Positions 37,926 to 45,391 of a stretch of DNA of 47,784 nucleotides are shown piece after piece. The first letter of the stretch is position 1, and each line of letters opens with the position of its first letter. The notes below the pieces were generated by a model. The model saw only the letters and a program-made list of their open reading frames with translations, did no database searches and was not told the DNA's origin. The translations under genes and the position numbers were made by a program. The stretch is from CALWOS01 sp963595735 (lineage in GTDB: Bacteria; Bacillota; Clostridia; Oscillospirales; Oscillospiraceae), in contig CAVBJJ010000012.1 of assembly GCA_963595735.1 (NCBI GenBank), positions 1 to 47,784 of the forward strand, given 5' to 3'.

Positions 37926-37954
37926 TTGACAGCCTTGGCACAAGGGTGTACAGT
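37926..37954 (+). promoter_or_regulatory. Sigma-A promoter of the DUF2284 gene
   Basis: TTGACA, 17-base spacer, TACAGT, 36 bases before the ATG. It faces away from the ABC-F gene. Confidence 0.55.
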
Positions 37955-37990
37955 AGAATACAAACCACCAGAAAGAGAGGCTTGGAACAT

Positions 37991-38536
37991 ATGAACCACA
38001 AAACCATGGAACAGCTGGCGCGAAGCCATGGATTTTCCGATGCAAAGGTAATCGACACAAATGCACTTGTGTTCTGTCCGGCGTATCGCAAATACTGCGT
38101 GGAAAACCGCTGAGGCAATTACAATGCCAACTATGCCTGTCCCCCATATTCCGGTACAGCGGAGGACATGGCGCAGCGCGTTATGCGCTATTCCCATGCG
38201 CTGGTTTTGCGTAGCCACCATTGCCAAATCGATGCGCTGGCGCCGGAAGTAACGGTTCCCTTAAAAGCGCGGCACAACAAGGCCACGCTGGAGCTGCTGT
38301 CCCAAATTTCTTTTGCGCAGGCTCCGCTGGTCATCGCTTCCGGCCCTTGCAGCCTGTGCAAGCCCTGCAAAATGCAGCGGCACCAGCCGTGTCCCATGCC
38401 GGAAAAATGCTTTTCCTGCCTCTCTGCTTACTGCATTGATGTCACGCAGCTTGCCGCACACTGCGGTATGGCGATTTCCTGGAGTACTACAGAGGCCTCT
38501 TTTTTCAGCATCATCGCATTTGACCCGGTTTCGTAA
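37991..38536 (+). CDS. DUF2284 metal-binding protein with an in-frame UGA at a conserved cysteine
   Basis: From ATG 37991 the frame is open except for one UGA at 38111-38113 (codon 41) and ends at TAA 38534-38536, giving 181 residues if UGA is read through. The family's conserved block normally reads like C..NRCG.YG...CPP; here it reads YCVENR-UGA-GNYNANYACPP, so the UGA replaces the conserved cysteine exactly. The downstream cysteine block SGPCSLCKPCK, CPMPEKCFSC and YCID is intact, showing that the rest is under selection. The UGA can be selenocysteine or a fresh nonsense mutation or sequencing error. UGA serves as a normal stop elsewhere in the window (for example trmK). The family is a predicted metal- or cluster-binding protein of unknown role. 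Confidence 0.75.
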
Positions 38537-38561
38537 ATGAATATGCATCATCATAACAAAG

Positions 38562-38613
38562 CACTCCGCTTATCAGACCATGTTTATGGCTGATAGGCGG
38601 AGTGTTGTTTTTT
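38562..38613 (+). terminator. Terminator after the DUF2284 gene
   Basis: Stem CACTCCGC / GCGGAGTG (38562 to 38604, with an inner ATCAG/CTGAT pairing) followed by TTGTTTTTTT. It separates the DUF2284 gene from the convergent xerD. Confidence 0.75.
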
Positions 38614-38618
38614 TATCT

Positions 38619-39512
38619 TTACCGGGCGCGCGGGTGCGCCTTGTTATATACATCTTTTAGTTGCTTTTGTACCAGCTGGGTGTACACCTGTGTAGAGCTG
38701 ATGTCTGCATGACCCAGCATTTCCTGGATAGAACGCAGGTCGGCTCCGTTTTCCAGCAGATGGGTGGCAAAGGAGTGCCGCAGCGTTTGTGGGGTAATGG
38801 GTTTGTCAATCCCGGCCTTTTCCTGGTAGTGCTTAATGATTTTCCAAAAGCCCTGCCGGGACATCCGAAAGCCGTTGACATTGACAAACAGGCTCTCTTC
38901 ATCCGGGGAGCGGAGCATTTGCGGACGGACAAAGTCCATGTATTCCGACAGGATCCGTACAGCGGTATTGTACAGGGGAATCAGGCGGGTTTTGTCCTTA
39001 CCGCGACAGCGGATCAAACCGGCCGCCAAATTGACATCGCTGACATTCAAGTCGATCAGCTCACTGACCCGGATCCCGGTGGCATACAGCAGTTCCAGCA
39101 TGGCGCGGTCTCTGTAGCCTTTCATATCGGTACATTCCGGCTGCTCCAAAAACAGCTCCACTTCCTTACTGGTGAGGATTTGGGGCAGCTTGTGGTCGCA
39201 CTTGTCCGGAACCAGCCCTTTTGCCGGATCTTCCGGAATCAGACCATCCTGATACAGGAAACGATAAAAGCACTTGATCGAGGCAATATGGCGGCTGACC
39301 GTGGCAACCGATTTGCCCTCTGCTTTCAGATGAGAAACATAATCGGAAAGCAGCGCGCTGTCTGCACGGGAATAATCCCTTTCCTCCTGCTTTGTCAGGT
39401 AGTCACCAAGCTGCCGGATATCCCGCAAATACGAACTGCAGGTATTAGACGATGCTTTTTTGGTATCCTTCAGATACTGGGAAAACCGTGTAAAGTAAAT
39501 CGAATCCGTCAC
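38619..39512 (-). CDS. xerD: Tyrosine recombinase XerD
   Basis: Site-specific recombinase that, with XerC, resolves chromosome dimers at dif. The start is the GTG at 39512, with AAAGGAGG eight bases upstream; 297 residues is the family norm, while the frame further upstream is unrelated. N-terminal core-binding domain (SIYFTRFSQYLKDTKKASSN and HIASIKCFYRFLY) precedes the catalytic domain: ATGIRVSELIDL (Arg I), the lysine loop RCRGKDKTRLIPL, TPQTLRHSFATHLLENGADL (His-x-x-Arg box with Arg II), GHADISSTQVYT (His and the nucleophilic Tyr). Probably co-transcribed with the gene at 39542-40129. XerD rather than XerC is the more likely name, judged from the spoIIM neighbourhood. Confidence 0.93.
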   Translation of the reverse strand: MTDSIYFTRFSQYLKDTKKASSNTCSSYLRDIRQLGDYLTKQEERDYSRADSALLSDYVSHLKAEGKSVATVSRHIASIKCFYRFLYQDGLIPEDPAKGLVPDKCDHKLPQILTSKEVELFLEQPECTDMKGYRDRAMLELLYATGIRVSELIDLNVSDVNLAAGLIRCRGKDKTRLIPLYNTAVRILSEYMDFVRPQMLRSPDEESLFVNVNGFRMSRQGFWKIIKHYQEKAGIDKPITPQTLRHSFATHLLENGADLRSIQEMLGHADISSTQVYTQLVQKQLKDVYNKAHPRAR

Positions 39513-39541
39513 GAACCGCTCCTCCTTTCCTGTTCTTTGGT

Positions 39542-40129
39542 TTATAAGCTGAGCGAAATCAAAAACGGGCTGAGATATGCTGCATACAACAGCAGCAGCG
39601 GCACCAGCAAGACGGACAACAGAAAGCTGCGCCACACACGCTTTTGCAGCCGATTGCGCGAAACACCACGAAAGCCAAGCCGCACTGCGGCGGAAAGCTG
39701 TACCCCGGTATCGCTTTGCAGCAGCAGTGCCGGCAAACTGAACACCATCGGGATGCCCACCAGAATCAGCACCATACCGAAACCACAGGTCTCTTTGTGC
39801 AGCAGGGTTGCTGCGCAGCTGCCAAAGACCAGACCGCGAACGATACACACAACCGGCAAGGCAATCCGCCCAACAAAGAAATGGGAAAAAAGCAACGCCA
39901 ATACCGGGAACAAAAGTCGAAGCGACAGCGCGACCCAAATGCCATGAGAAACCACCGCCGCATCCAGTTCCAGCCGGTAGAGTCTTTCCGGTGCGTGTCG
40001 GCCTAAAAGCTCTCCTACCAGAACACCGCAGAAAAACAACAGCGCAAACAGAACAAAGCGTGCTTGCAATGTATGGCTTGTGTTGCTGCGGATCCTTGGT
40101 TTTCTGTACCGTTTTCTATGCGGTCTCAC
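39542..40129 (-). CDS. spoIIM: Probable stage II sporulation protein M
   Basis: A 195-residue hydrophobic protein with five or so membrane segments (FVLFALLFFCGVLVGELLG; GIWVALSLRLLFPVLALLFS; VVCIVRGLVFGSCAATLL; FGMVLILVGIPMVFSLPALL; SFLLSVLLVPLLLLYAAYL). Topology and the P-rich central turns resemble SpoIIM, part of the SpoIIDMP peptidoglycan machine that drives engulfment in sporulation. Its adjacency to xerD matches B. subtilis spoIIM-ripX gene order. I chose the GTG at 40129 because AAAGGAG precedes it by eight bases; longer frames start upstream of the predicted transcription start. The assignment is tentative because family motifs are weak. Confidence 0.5.
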   Translation of the reverse strand: MRPHRKRYRKPRIRSNTSHTLQARFVLFALLFFCGVLVGELLGRHAPERLYRLELDAAVVSHGIWVALSLRLLFPVLALLFSHFFVGRIALPVVCIVRGLVFGSCAATLLHKETCGFGMVLILVGIPMVFSLPALLLQSDTGVQLSAAVRLGFRGVSRNRLQKRVWRSFLLSVLLVPLLLLYAAYLSPFLISLSL

Positions 40130-40202
40130 CGACGCTTCTCCTTTCCCCGGCGCAGCCTTGTAAGATAAACACCCGGGGACATTGCGTCCTGACCGTGTGT
40201 TC

Positions 40203-40231
40203 ACTATAATACAATTTCTAGCTGTAATCAA
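40203..40231 (-). promoter_or_regulatory. Promoter of the spoIIM-xerD operon
   Basis: Minus strand TTGATT, 17-base spacer, TATAGT, about 65 bases before the GTG at 40129. A sigma-A-like signal; a sporulation sigma promoter could also be present and cannot be excluded. Together with 40232-40437 this makes a gene-free stretch of about 310 bases holding the promoter and repeats listed next. Confidence 0.55.
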
Positions 40232-40255
40232 GGCTTTTTGCGCAATCCTTTAAAT

Positions 40256-40272
40256 TTTGTTGATTATGCCAA
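40256..40272. repeat. 17-bp direct repeat, copy 2
   Basis: TTTGTTGATTATGCCAA, identical to 31893-31909. Within it, TGTTG and the downstream CAACA form an inverted pair around a 7-bp spacer, the layout of a tyrosine-recombinase core site. Confidence 0.8.
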
Positions 40273-40275
40273 CAC

Positions 40276-40301
40276 ATTATGTAAACTAAATTATGTAAAC
40301 T
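40276..40301. repeat. Two tandem XerD-arm-like repeats
   Basis: ATTATGTAAACT at 40276-40287 and again at 40290-40301 (period 14). TTATGTAAACT is the XerD half of the B. subtilis dif site as I know it. The spacer and left arm at each copy do not match a canonical dif. Confidence 0.7.
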
Positions 40302-40349
40302 TTGTAAAGTGAGTTCGGCACTTGTTGCTCACACTTCATACTCCATGAT

Positions 40350-40431
40350 GCGATTACATAATGTATATACGCTATATATTGGTAATCGCGGTACTTTTAT
40401 CGCTAGACTTGCTCTGTTTTTAGGCGATTAC
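40350..40431. repeat. Three copies of an 8-mer GCGATTAC upstream of spoIIM
   Basis: GCGATTAC at 40350-40357 and 40424-40431 on the plus strand and as the reverse complement at 40382-40389. Three copies in 82 bases suggest an operator cluster or iteron-like element; the first is followed by ATAATGTATAT, similar to the centre of E. coli dif. Confidence 0.6.
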
Positions 40432-40437
40432 TATTCG

Positions 40438-40869
40438 TTATTTTCTTCCCCGCTGTTTATATTTCCGCCTGTTCATTCTTTTGGTTTTTACCATACTGCC
40501 GCAGCTGAATCCGCCGAGTATCGCAGCAAGGCCGCGCACCGATGCCGCAAGCTCCAGACCACCTGGAGACAGGACAAGACACGCCGCCAGATAGATTCCG
40601 GCCATCACCAGCAGCGGCATATACCACAAAAACGCCTGGACTCCCCCGCCCCATCCCGGGCGCAAGGCACCCAGCAAAAACAGGCCGCAAAAAACAAAAA
40701 GAAGCATCCAAAGCGGATCCGGCACTGTGGGTACGCTATGCCGCAGCAACAACACAGCAGTTACAAAATGTATCCCCAAAACGATTGCTATCCCGCCAAG
40801 CCCGAGCAGCAGTCCTTTCTGCCACAAACCACCGGATCGTCTTCCGCGCCCTTGTCCCCTACTCGCCAT
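40438..40869 (-). CDS. Small membrane protein, TIGR04086-like
   Basis: A 143-residue protein with a basic N-terminus (SRGQGRGRRSGG), four membrane segments (LLLGLGGIAIVLGIHFVTAV; LWMLLFVFCGLFLLGAL; FLWYMPLLVMAGIYLAACLV; LAAILGGFSCGSMV) and a basic C-terminal tail KTKRMNRRKYKQRGRK. The layout and length resemble the TIGR04086 membrane family of Firmicutes, whose function is not established. The ATG at 40869 has GAGGAG eight bases upstream. It lies between spoIIM and the end of the restriction-modification operon, with terminators on its right side. Confidence 0.55.
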   Translation of the reverse strand: MASRGQGRGRRSGGLWQKGLLLGLGGIAIVLGIHFVTAVLLLRHSVPTVPDPLWMLLFVFCGLFLLGALRPGWGGGVQAFLWYMPLLVMAGIYLAACLVLSPGGLELAASVRGLAAILGGFSCGSMVKTKRMNRRKYKQRGRK

Positions 40870-40937
40870 AAACCCCACTCCTCACAAAATCTATGTAACA
40901 CACTATATTGGACACCGCGCAAAAATATGCCCAAGCA

Positions 40938-40965
40938 GCAAAAAGCCGCCCCAACAGAGGGCGGC
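40938..40965 (-). terminator. Terminator of the type I restriction operon
   Basis: Minus-strand stem GCCGCCC / GGGCGGC with a short loop, followed by TTTTTGCTG. It lies 60 bases past the hsdR stop. Confidence 0.8.
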
Positions 40966-41027
40966 AAGGAATTGTCATGTATTCATATGTTTTGGTGATT
41001 CCGGAGCAGAGGTCTCAGGGGCCCCAA

Positions 41028-44000
41028 TCACGCCACCGCGGCATTGGTATTCACCCGCTCAATCGCCTGGCGGATACCTGCCCACACAGACAGATCCGCA
41101 AACACCTCCACAATGCTGCCATAATCGGTAAACGGCGCTTCCTGTAAAACAGACAGGTCTTTCATCACGCCATTGCGAACAATGTACTCCACGATTTGGT
41201 TTACAAAGTAGATCTGCCGACTGTCCAGACTTGCATCATTCAGATATTGCGCAAAGGCCTCTTTGGCGGCGTTCATGTCAAGCCCCACGATTTCCCGGAC
41301 GAACTCGCCCAACGGCTTTTGGCCACACTCGGCCTCATAGTCCTGTTTGGTGCCGACCTCACTCCAGAGGATCTTCTCCAAAACCTGCACATCCTCCGCC
41401 GTCAGCGGCACATTGCTCTTGAGCTTGACAATGGCGGCGTTGTCCATGTGTCGGCGTACATAGAATTCCGCCTTAGCCTTATAATTCTTCAAGTCCTCAT
41501 TTTCCAACTCGGATTCTTTCCAGTCCATCGACAAAATTTCGTCATCAAAATTGGTGTCATAGCGCACCTTGCCGGTCGGAATGTACTTGATGAGATCGCG
41601 CAGACTTTTCCGGATATGTTCCAATTCGCCGATCCCGGCATTTTCCACATAATCCGTGTGCAAGATTTTGTCGATCAGCTCCGACTGCGCCATGATCTCC
41701 GGGATATTAGCAACAGCTGCAATTGCGGAAACTTTTTTGAACAGGTCACTTCTCGCCTTACCATACTTCTTCCCCGCAAGATACGCAAGCTCGATGCCAT
41801 GCATGAGCGCGTCAAACCGCAGTGCCTTGGCATCGTCCTCTTCCGGTGTGATCAGCGGCGCCAGTTCCTGCCCCATGAGCAGGGTGTCCTCATAGGTCAG
41901 GGCATTGTAACGATCCGGATTGCTATACAGGGTCACATATTTCAAATGCTGCCGGACGGCAAAATTCTCGCGGTTCAGCTCCTGTACCTTGCGTAGCATA
42001 TCCTCCACCAGTGTCTTGCGGAATGCAATCAAATCTGTCGTTTGATAGGTTAAATCCTGCAGCTTGAAAGCGGTTTGGGCTTTCAGGTGGAAAATTGCGC
42101 CTTGCAGGGTAAGCATATTGGCAGTTGCCCTGCCCTTGCTCATGCGGAAAAATTCAAAATTGCCGCAGAAGTCGAAGATATAGAACTTGTCCTTATCCTT
42201 GCCATCCAGCAGATTCGGACACAAACGGGTGCCGCGGCCGATCATCTGCCAGAACTTTGCTTTGCTCATAACCTTTTTGAAGAACACCAGATTCAGCACT
42301 TCCGGCACATCAATACCGGTATCCAGCATATCCACGGAGATGGCAATTTGCGGCAGCTTCTTCGGGTCGGAGAACTCGTCGATTGCACTTTGGGCATAGG
42401 TCATGTAGTTGTCAATGACCTTAGCAAAACCGGGCAGATGCGGATACTCTTGATTGAAAATTGCAAGAATTTTCTCCGCGTGGGTATGGTTTTTTGCAAA
42501 GATGATCGTCTTGCCCAGCTTGCTGCCGTAGTCAATGGTAAGGCCGTTGGTCATCAGGGTGTGCAGCACCTGCCGGATAGTATCCTCGTTGAATATCCAC
42601 TCGTTCAAGGCAGAAGATGCAATGCGTTCCGGCAGTTCTCCGTTTTCGTCCTCAAAGGTATCCTCATAAATCTGCTTGTCTGCATCGGAAAGTTCATCGT
42701 AGACGATGCCCTGTTCGATGAATTTCAGCTTTGTTTCCACCGACAGGAAATCCACCAGATACCCGTCCTTGACCGCCTGCGCCAGCTCATAGCCATAGGT
42801 GGGAACGCCGTTTTCCAGTTCAAAAATCTCATAGGTGTTCTTGTCGATCTCGTCCTTGGGCGTGGCGGTCAGCCCCACCAGCGGCGCGTCAAAATAGTTG
42901 AAAATGTCCCGGTACTTGTTGTAAACCGAGCGGTGCGCCTCGTCGCAGATCACCAGATCAAAATGACCGCAGGTAAAGAGCTTGCCCTCCTCGTCCTGTA
43001 CGCTGTCAATGACATTGTACATGGTCTGATAGGTGGAAAAGACGCAGTGGGCGGTGTAGTTGTCCTTTTCCTCGCAGAGATTGGTAACGGAAAGATCGGG
43101 CAGGAGATTCACAAAGCTGCGCTTGGCCTGGGTCACCAGGCTGTTGCGATCGGCCAGAAACAGAATATTTTTCACCCAACCGTGCTGGAGCAGCACATCA
43201 CACAGGGCAATGACGGTTCTTGTCTTGCCGGAGCCGGTGGCCATGACCAGCAGCGCCTTGCGGCGGTTCCGCGCAAAGGCATCGCAGGCCGCTTTTATGG
43301 CGCTCTCCTGGTAATAGCGCCCGGCGATCTCGCGATCCACCATGACATTTTTCAGGCTTGTCCGCATACTTTGGAGATTAAACAGCTTTTCCAGATCCCG
43401 CTTGGAGTAAACGGCGGCGCACTTGCGCTCCGGGTAGAGGTTGTCGGTAATGCGGATCTCAAAGCCATTGGTCAGAAAGATGACCGGACGGCGGTGGTAC
43501 TTCTTTTCCAGCAGGTCGGCATAGAGCTTTGCCTGCTGGCGGCCTTTGGCCACATCCGCACAGCTACGCTTGGCCTCCACCACCGCCAGCGGACGACCAT
43601 CATCGCCGTAAAGCACATAGTCCGCATAGCCCACCTCGCTCTTGTTGGGCATTCCGGGCAGCTCCACCTCATTGAGCCAATCCTTCCCCTCTGTCCAGCC
43701 GGCATCGGTGAGCATGGTGTCGATATACAGCTTGCGGGTTTTGTATTCGGAGAGGTCAAGCGGCTTGGGTACATAGGTCTGCTGCTGTTCGGCACGGCGG
43801 GCAGTGAGCTGCTCTTTCAGCGCGGCATTTTCCGCCATAAGCGCAGCCAGATCAACCTCCGGCACTTCCGGCGCCGGAGCCGCAGGTGTCTCGGCAGGCA
43901 CCGCCAGCAAGGCGTGGTCAAAATGTCCCTCGGTGTAGTTTTCTCCGTAGCAATAGGCCACAAAATCCAGAAAGACATAGAGGTTTTCCAGACACAGCTT

Positions 44001-44321
44001 CGCTTGCTCACAGGTGATCTTCTTGCCGGTATGGGCGGCGTTGTTGCCCATACGACGGATCAAATCCATCCGCCGCCAGATGTCCGCGCCCACAATGTCG
44101 CGAAAATCCTCGGCGTTCATGAGACTGACCAGTGTGTCCTGATAGGGCATGACTAGCGCCTGATCTACGGAGTACATCCACTTCACAGCAAACTCCATCG
44201 CCCTGCGGCAGTTCAGCACACAGGCGGAGGGGTCAATATGTAAGATCCGCTCGGCAGAGACGGCCACGGAGGCGAAAGGGTCGAATTGCGGAGTCGATGT
44301 GAAAATGTCAAAGTTGGTCAT
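41028..44321 (-). CDS. hsdR: Type I restriction enzyme R subunit
   Basis: Motor-nuclease subunit that translocates and cuts unmodified DNA in complex with HsdM and HsdS. The ATG at 44321 (AAGGAG at about 8 bases) gives 1097 residues, near the family norm; the reading from 44360 adds an unrelated start. Seen: an N-terminal helical DUF4145-like region; nuclease core YGDDGRPLAVVEAKRSC (about residue 240); Walker A MATGSGKTRT (about 360); DEAH-box LVICDEAHRS (about 460); GLTATPKDE; DTGIDVPEVLN; GRGTRLCP; and a C-terminal HsdM-interacting domain. No frameshift is visible, so the operon should restrict DNA if hsdM and hsdS are intact. Confidence 0.95.
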   Translation of the reverse strand: MTNFDIFTSTPQFDPFASVAVSAERILHIDPSACVLNCRRAMEFAVKWMYSVDQALVMPYQDTLVSLMNAEDFRDIVGADIWRRMDLIRRMGNNAAHTGKKITCEQAKLCLENLYVFLDFVAYCYGENYTEGHFDHALLAVPAETPAAPAPEVPEVDLAALMAENAALKEQLTARRAEQQQTYVPKPLDLSEYKTRKLYIDTMLTDAGWTEGKDWLNEVELPGMPNKSEVGYADYVLYGDDGRPLAVVEAKRSCADVAKGRQQAKLYADLLEKKYHRRPVIFLTNGFEIRITDNLYPERKCAAVYSKRDLEKLFNLQSMRTSLKNVMVDREIAGRYYQESAIKAACDAFARNRRKALLVMATGSGKTRTVIALCDVLLQHGWVKNILFLADRNSLVTQAKRSFVNLLPDLSVTNLCEEKDNYTAHCVFSTYQTMYNVIDSVQDEEGKLFTCGHFDLVICDEAHRSVYNKYRDIFNYFDAPLVGLTATPKDEIDKNTYEIFELENGVPTYGYELAQAVKDGYLVDFLSVETKLKFIEQGIVYDELSDADKQIYEDTFEDENGELPERIASSALNEWIFNEDTIRQVLHTLMTNGLTIDYGSKLGKTIIFAKNHTHAEKILAIFNQEYPHLPGFAKVIDNYMTYAQSAIDEFSDPKKLPQIAISVDMLDTGIDVPEVLNLVFFKKVMSKAKFWQMIGRGTRLCPNLLDGKDKDKFYIFDFCGNFEFFRMSKGRATANMLTLQGAIFHLKAQTAFKLQDLTYQTTDLIAFRKTLVEDMLRKVQELNRENFAVRQHLKYVTLYSNPDRYNALTYEDTLLMGQELAPLITPEEDDAKALRFDALMHGIELAYLAGKKYGKARSDLFKKVSAIAAVANIPEIMAQSELIDKILHTDYVENAGIGELEHIRKSLRDLIKYIPTGKVRYDTNFDDEILSMDWKESELENEDLKNYKAKAEFYVRRHMDNAAIVKLKSNVPLTAEDVQVLEKILWSEVGTKQDYEAECGQKPLGEFVREIVGLDMNAAKEAFAQYLNDASLDSRQIYFVNQIVEYIVRNGVMKDLSVLQEAPFTDYGSIVEVFADLSVWAGIRQAIERVNTNAAVA

Positions 44322-44427
44322 AATCGTCTCTCCTTGATAACGGAATCTACTTGCCAGCATACCGCAAAAAATTCCTTGTCAATTTCCCTGTTAGAATATC
44401 GGACTACTTTTTTAATTCAAAGGATTC

Positions 44428-44646
44428 CTAATAAGCTATATGCTTTGCATCATAGGTGCTTCTTCCTGCATTGTAACGCTGACCGCCATCTATTTCAATC
44501 ACCAGTTTTGCGGAAATACAGTAAAAATCTACAATAAAACGAATACCAAAGTCTGCGTTCATGCGGTGTAAAATTTTCGCTTTTACGGGTTTTGTGTTGT
44601 CTTTCGGTATTTGTACAGACTTACTCTGTTCTATTTTCCCTCTCAA
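44428..44646 (-). pseudogene. Remnant of a DUF559 (Vsr-like) endonuclease-domain protein
   Basis: A 72-codon frame whose middle matches the DUF559 core: NADFGIRFIVDFYCISAKLV followed by IEIDGGQRY. An intact DUF559 protein has about 110-150 residues and continues beyond this point with a conserved C-terminal arm. Here the N-terminal part is degenerate (MRGKIEQSKSVQIPKDNTKP) and the C-terminus ends soon after GGQRY, so this is a decayed fragment. It sits between the unknown membrane protein and hsdR, a place where similar fragments may be carried by recombination. No ribosome-binding site is evident. Confidence 0.6.
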
Positions 44647-44737
44647 TCTAGCTTATGCTATGTCAGATCTTCCAAAAGGAGAGCCAAGCGGGTACACCCC
44701 CATGCCTGCACTAACTCCGCGTGAAGCAGACAGTTCA

Positions 44738-45381
44738 TTAGCGGAGCAGTCCTTTTCTCATCTTTTTTAATACTCGATTCTCATCGAACACTTGTAACAC
44801 AGCAATGATTGTTTGTAACTGCAACTGCAATTCTGACTGTGTTAAGACACCCAGAGATAACACCAAATCTTCATATACAGAACAAAGCTCCTGTATACAT
44901 TCGGCGATCTGATTTCCGTAAAACAACCGCGCCTCCTCAACCCAAAAATCTAATGTATATTTCTCAATAAAAATTTCAGCAAATTGATCCAACAAAGCGC
45001 TTGCTCTATCATNNNNNNNNNNTTCTCCGACCTATTTATGTCTTCCGCCAACACAAGTTTCTTGTTTTCATGCTCTTGTTCTATTTTCCGTAGTTCTTGA
45101 AAAATCTTGCTTTCTTCGCTTCCTATGTCGAAAAGAACTAAAGAAATATTATATCGATTCACATTAATACCCTTTGTATTGGATATTTTTTTGATACGCG
45201 AAAGTTTTCTATATATAGTGTATGTTTTTCTAAAAACCGCAGATCGCCTCTCAAGTAAAGCGCCCTTATTTTGCTCCCTTATGGCCGTAATAGAAATCAC
45301 AACCGCTATCATTGACACCACTAATGAGAAAAATCCCTCATTCCTATTACACCAACGCGCAAAGGCACTTATTGTCTCCAT
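44738..45381 (-). CDS. Unknown membrane-anchored protein in the type I RM operon, split by the assembly gap
   Basis: The N-terminal part (from ATG 45381; METISAFARWCNRNEGFF) has one membrane segment (FFSLVVSMIAVVISITAIRE) and then a long charged helical region rich in Arg/Lys/Glu, down to the 10-N gap at 45013-45022. Past the gap the natural continuation is DRASALLDQFAEIFIEKYTL and on to a TAA near 44738, with WVEEARLFYGNQIAECIQEL. The two halves are in different frames because the gap length is nominal. It lies 10 bases after hsdS. No domain is recognised. It may be an accessory factor; membrane anchoring of an RM operon product would be unusual. Confidence 0.55.
45013..45022. other. Assembly gap of 10 Ns
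   Basis: Ten N characters, the usual placeholder for an unresolved join. It falls inside a coding region, so the true local length is unknown and the flanking frames do not line up. Confidence 1.
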
Positions 45382-45391
45382 CTTTCTATAT

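Noticed and set aside
38111..38113. General reassignment of UGA to an amino acid in this genome
   Set aside because: UGA ends several intact genes at their expected lengths (trmK, hsdS, the 77-codon gene), so only local recoding is considered.
31893..40272. The 17-bp repeat as attL/attR of one integrated element
   Set aside because: The interval holds core genes (add, xerD, spoIIM) and no integrase of its own; prophage genes lie outside it.
40309..40998. A 229-codon plus-strand frame over the spoIIM upstream region
   Set aside because: Its 3' part is the reverse of a clear membrane-protein gene and the N-terminal part crosses repeat-rich non-coding DNA.
44428..44646. DUF559 frame as an active endonuclease gene
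   Set aside because: Too short, with degenerate ends and no ribosome-binding site; it is better read as a fragment.
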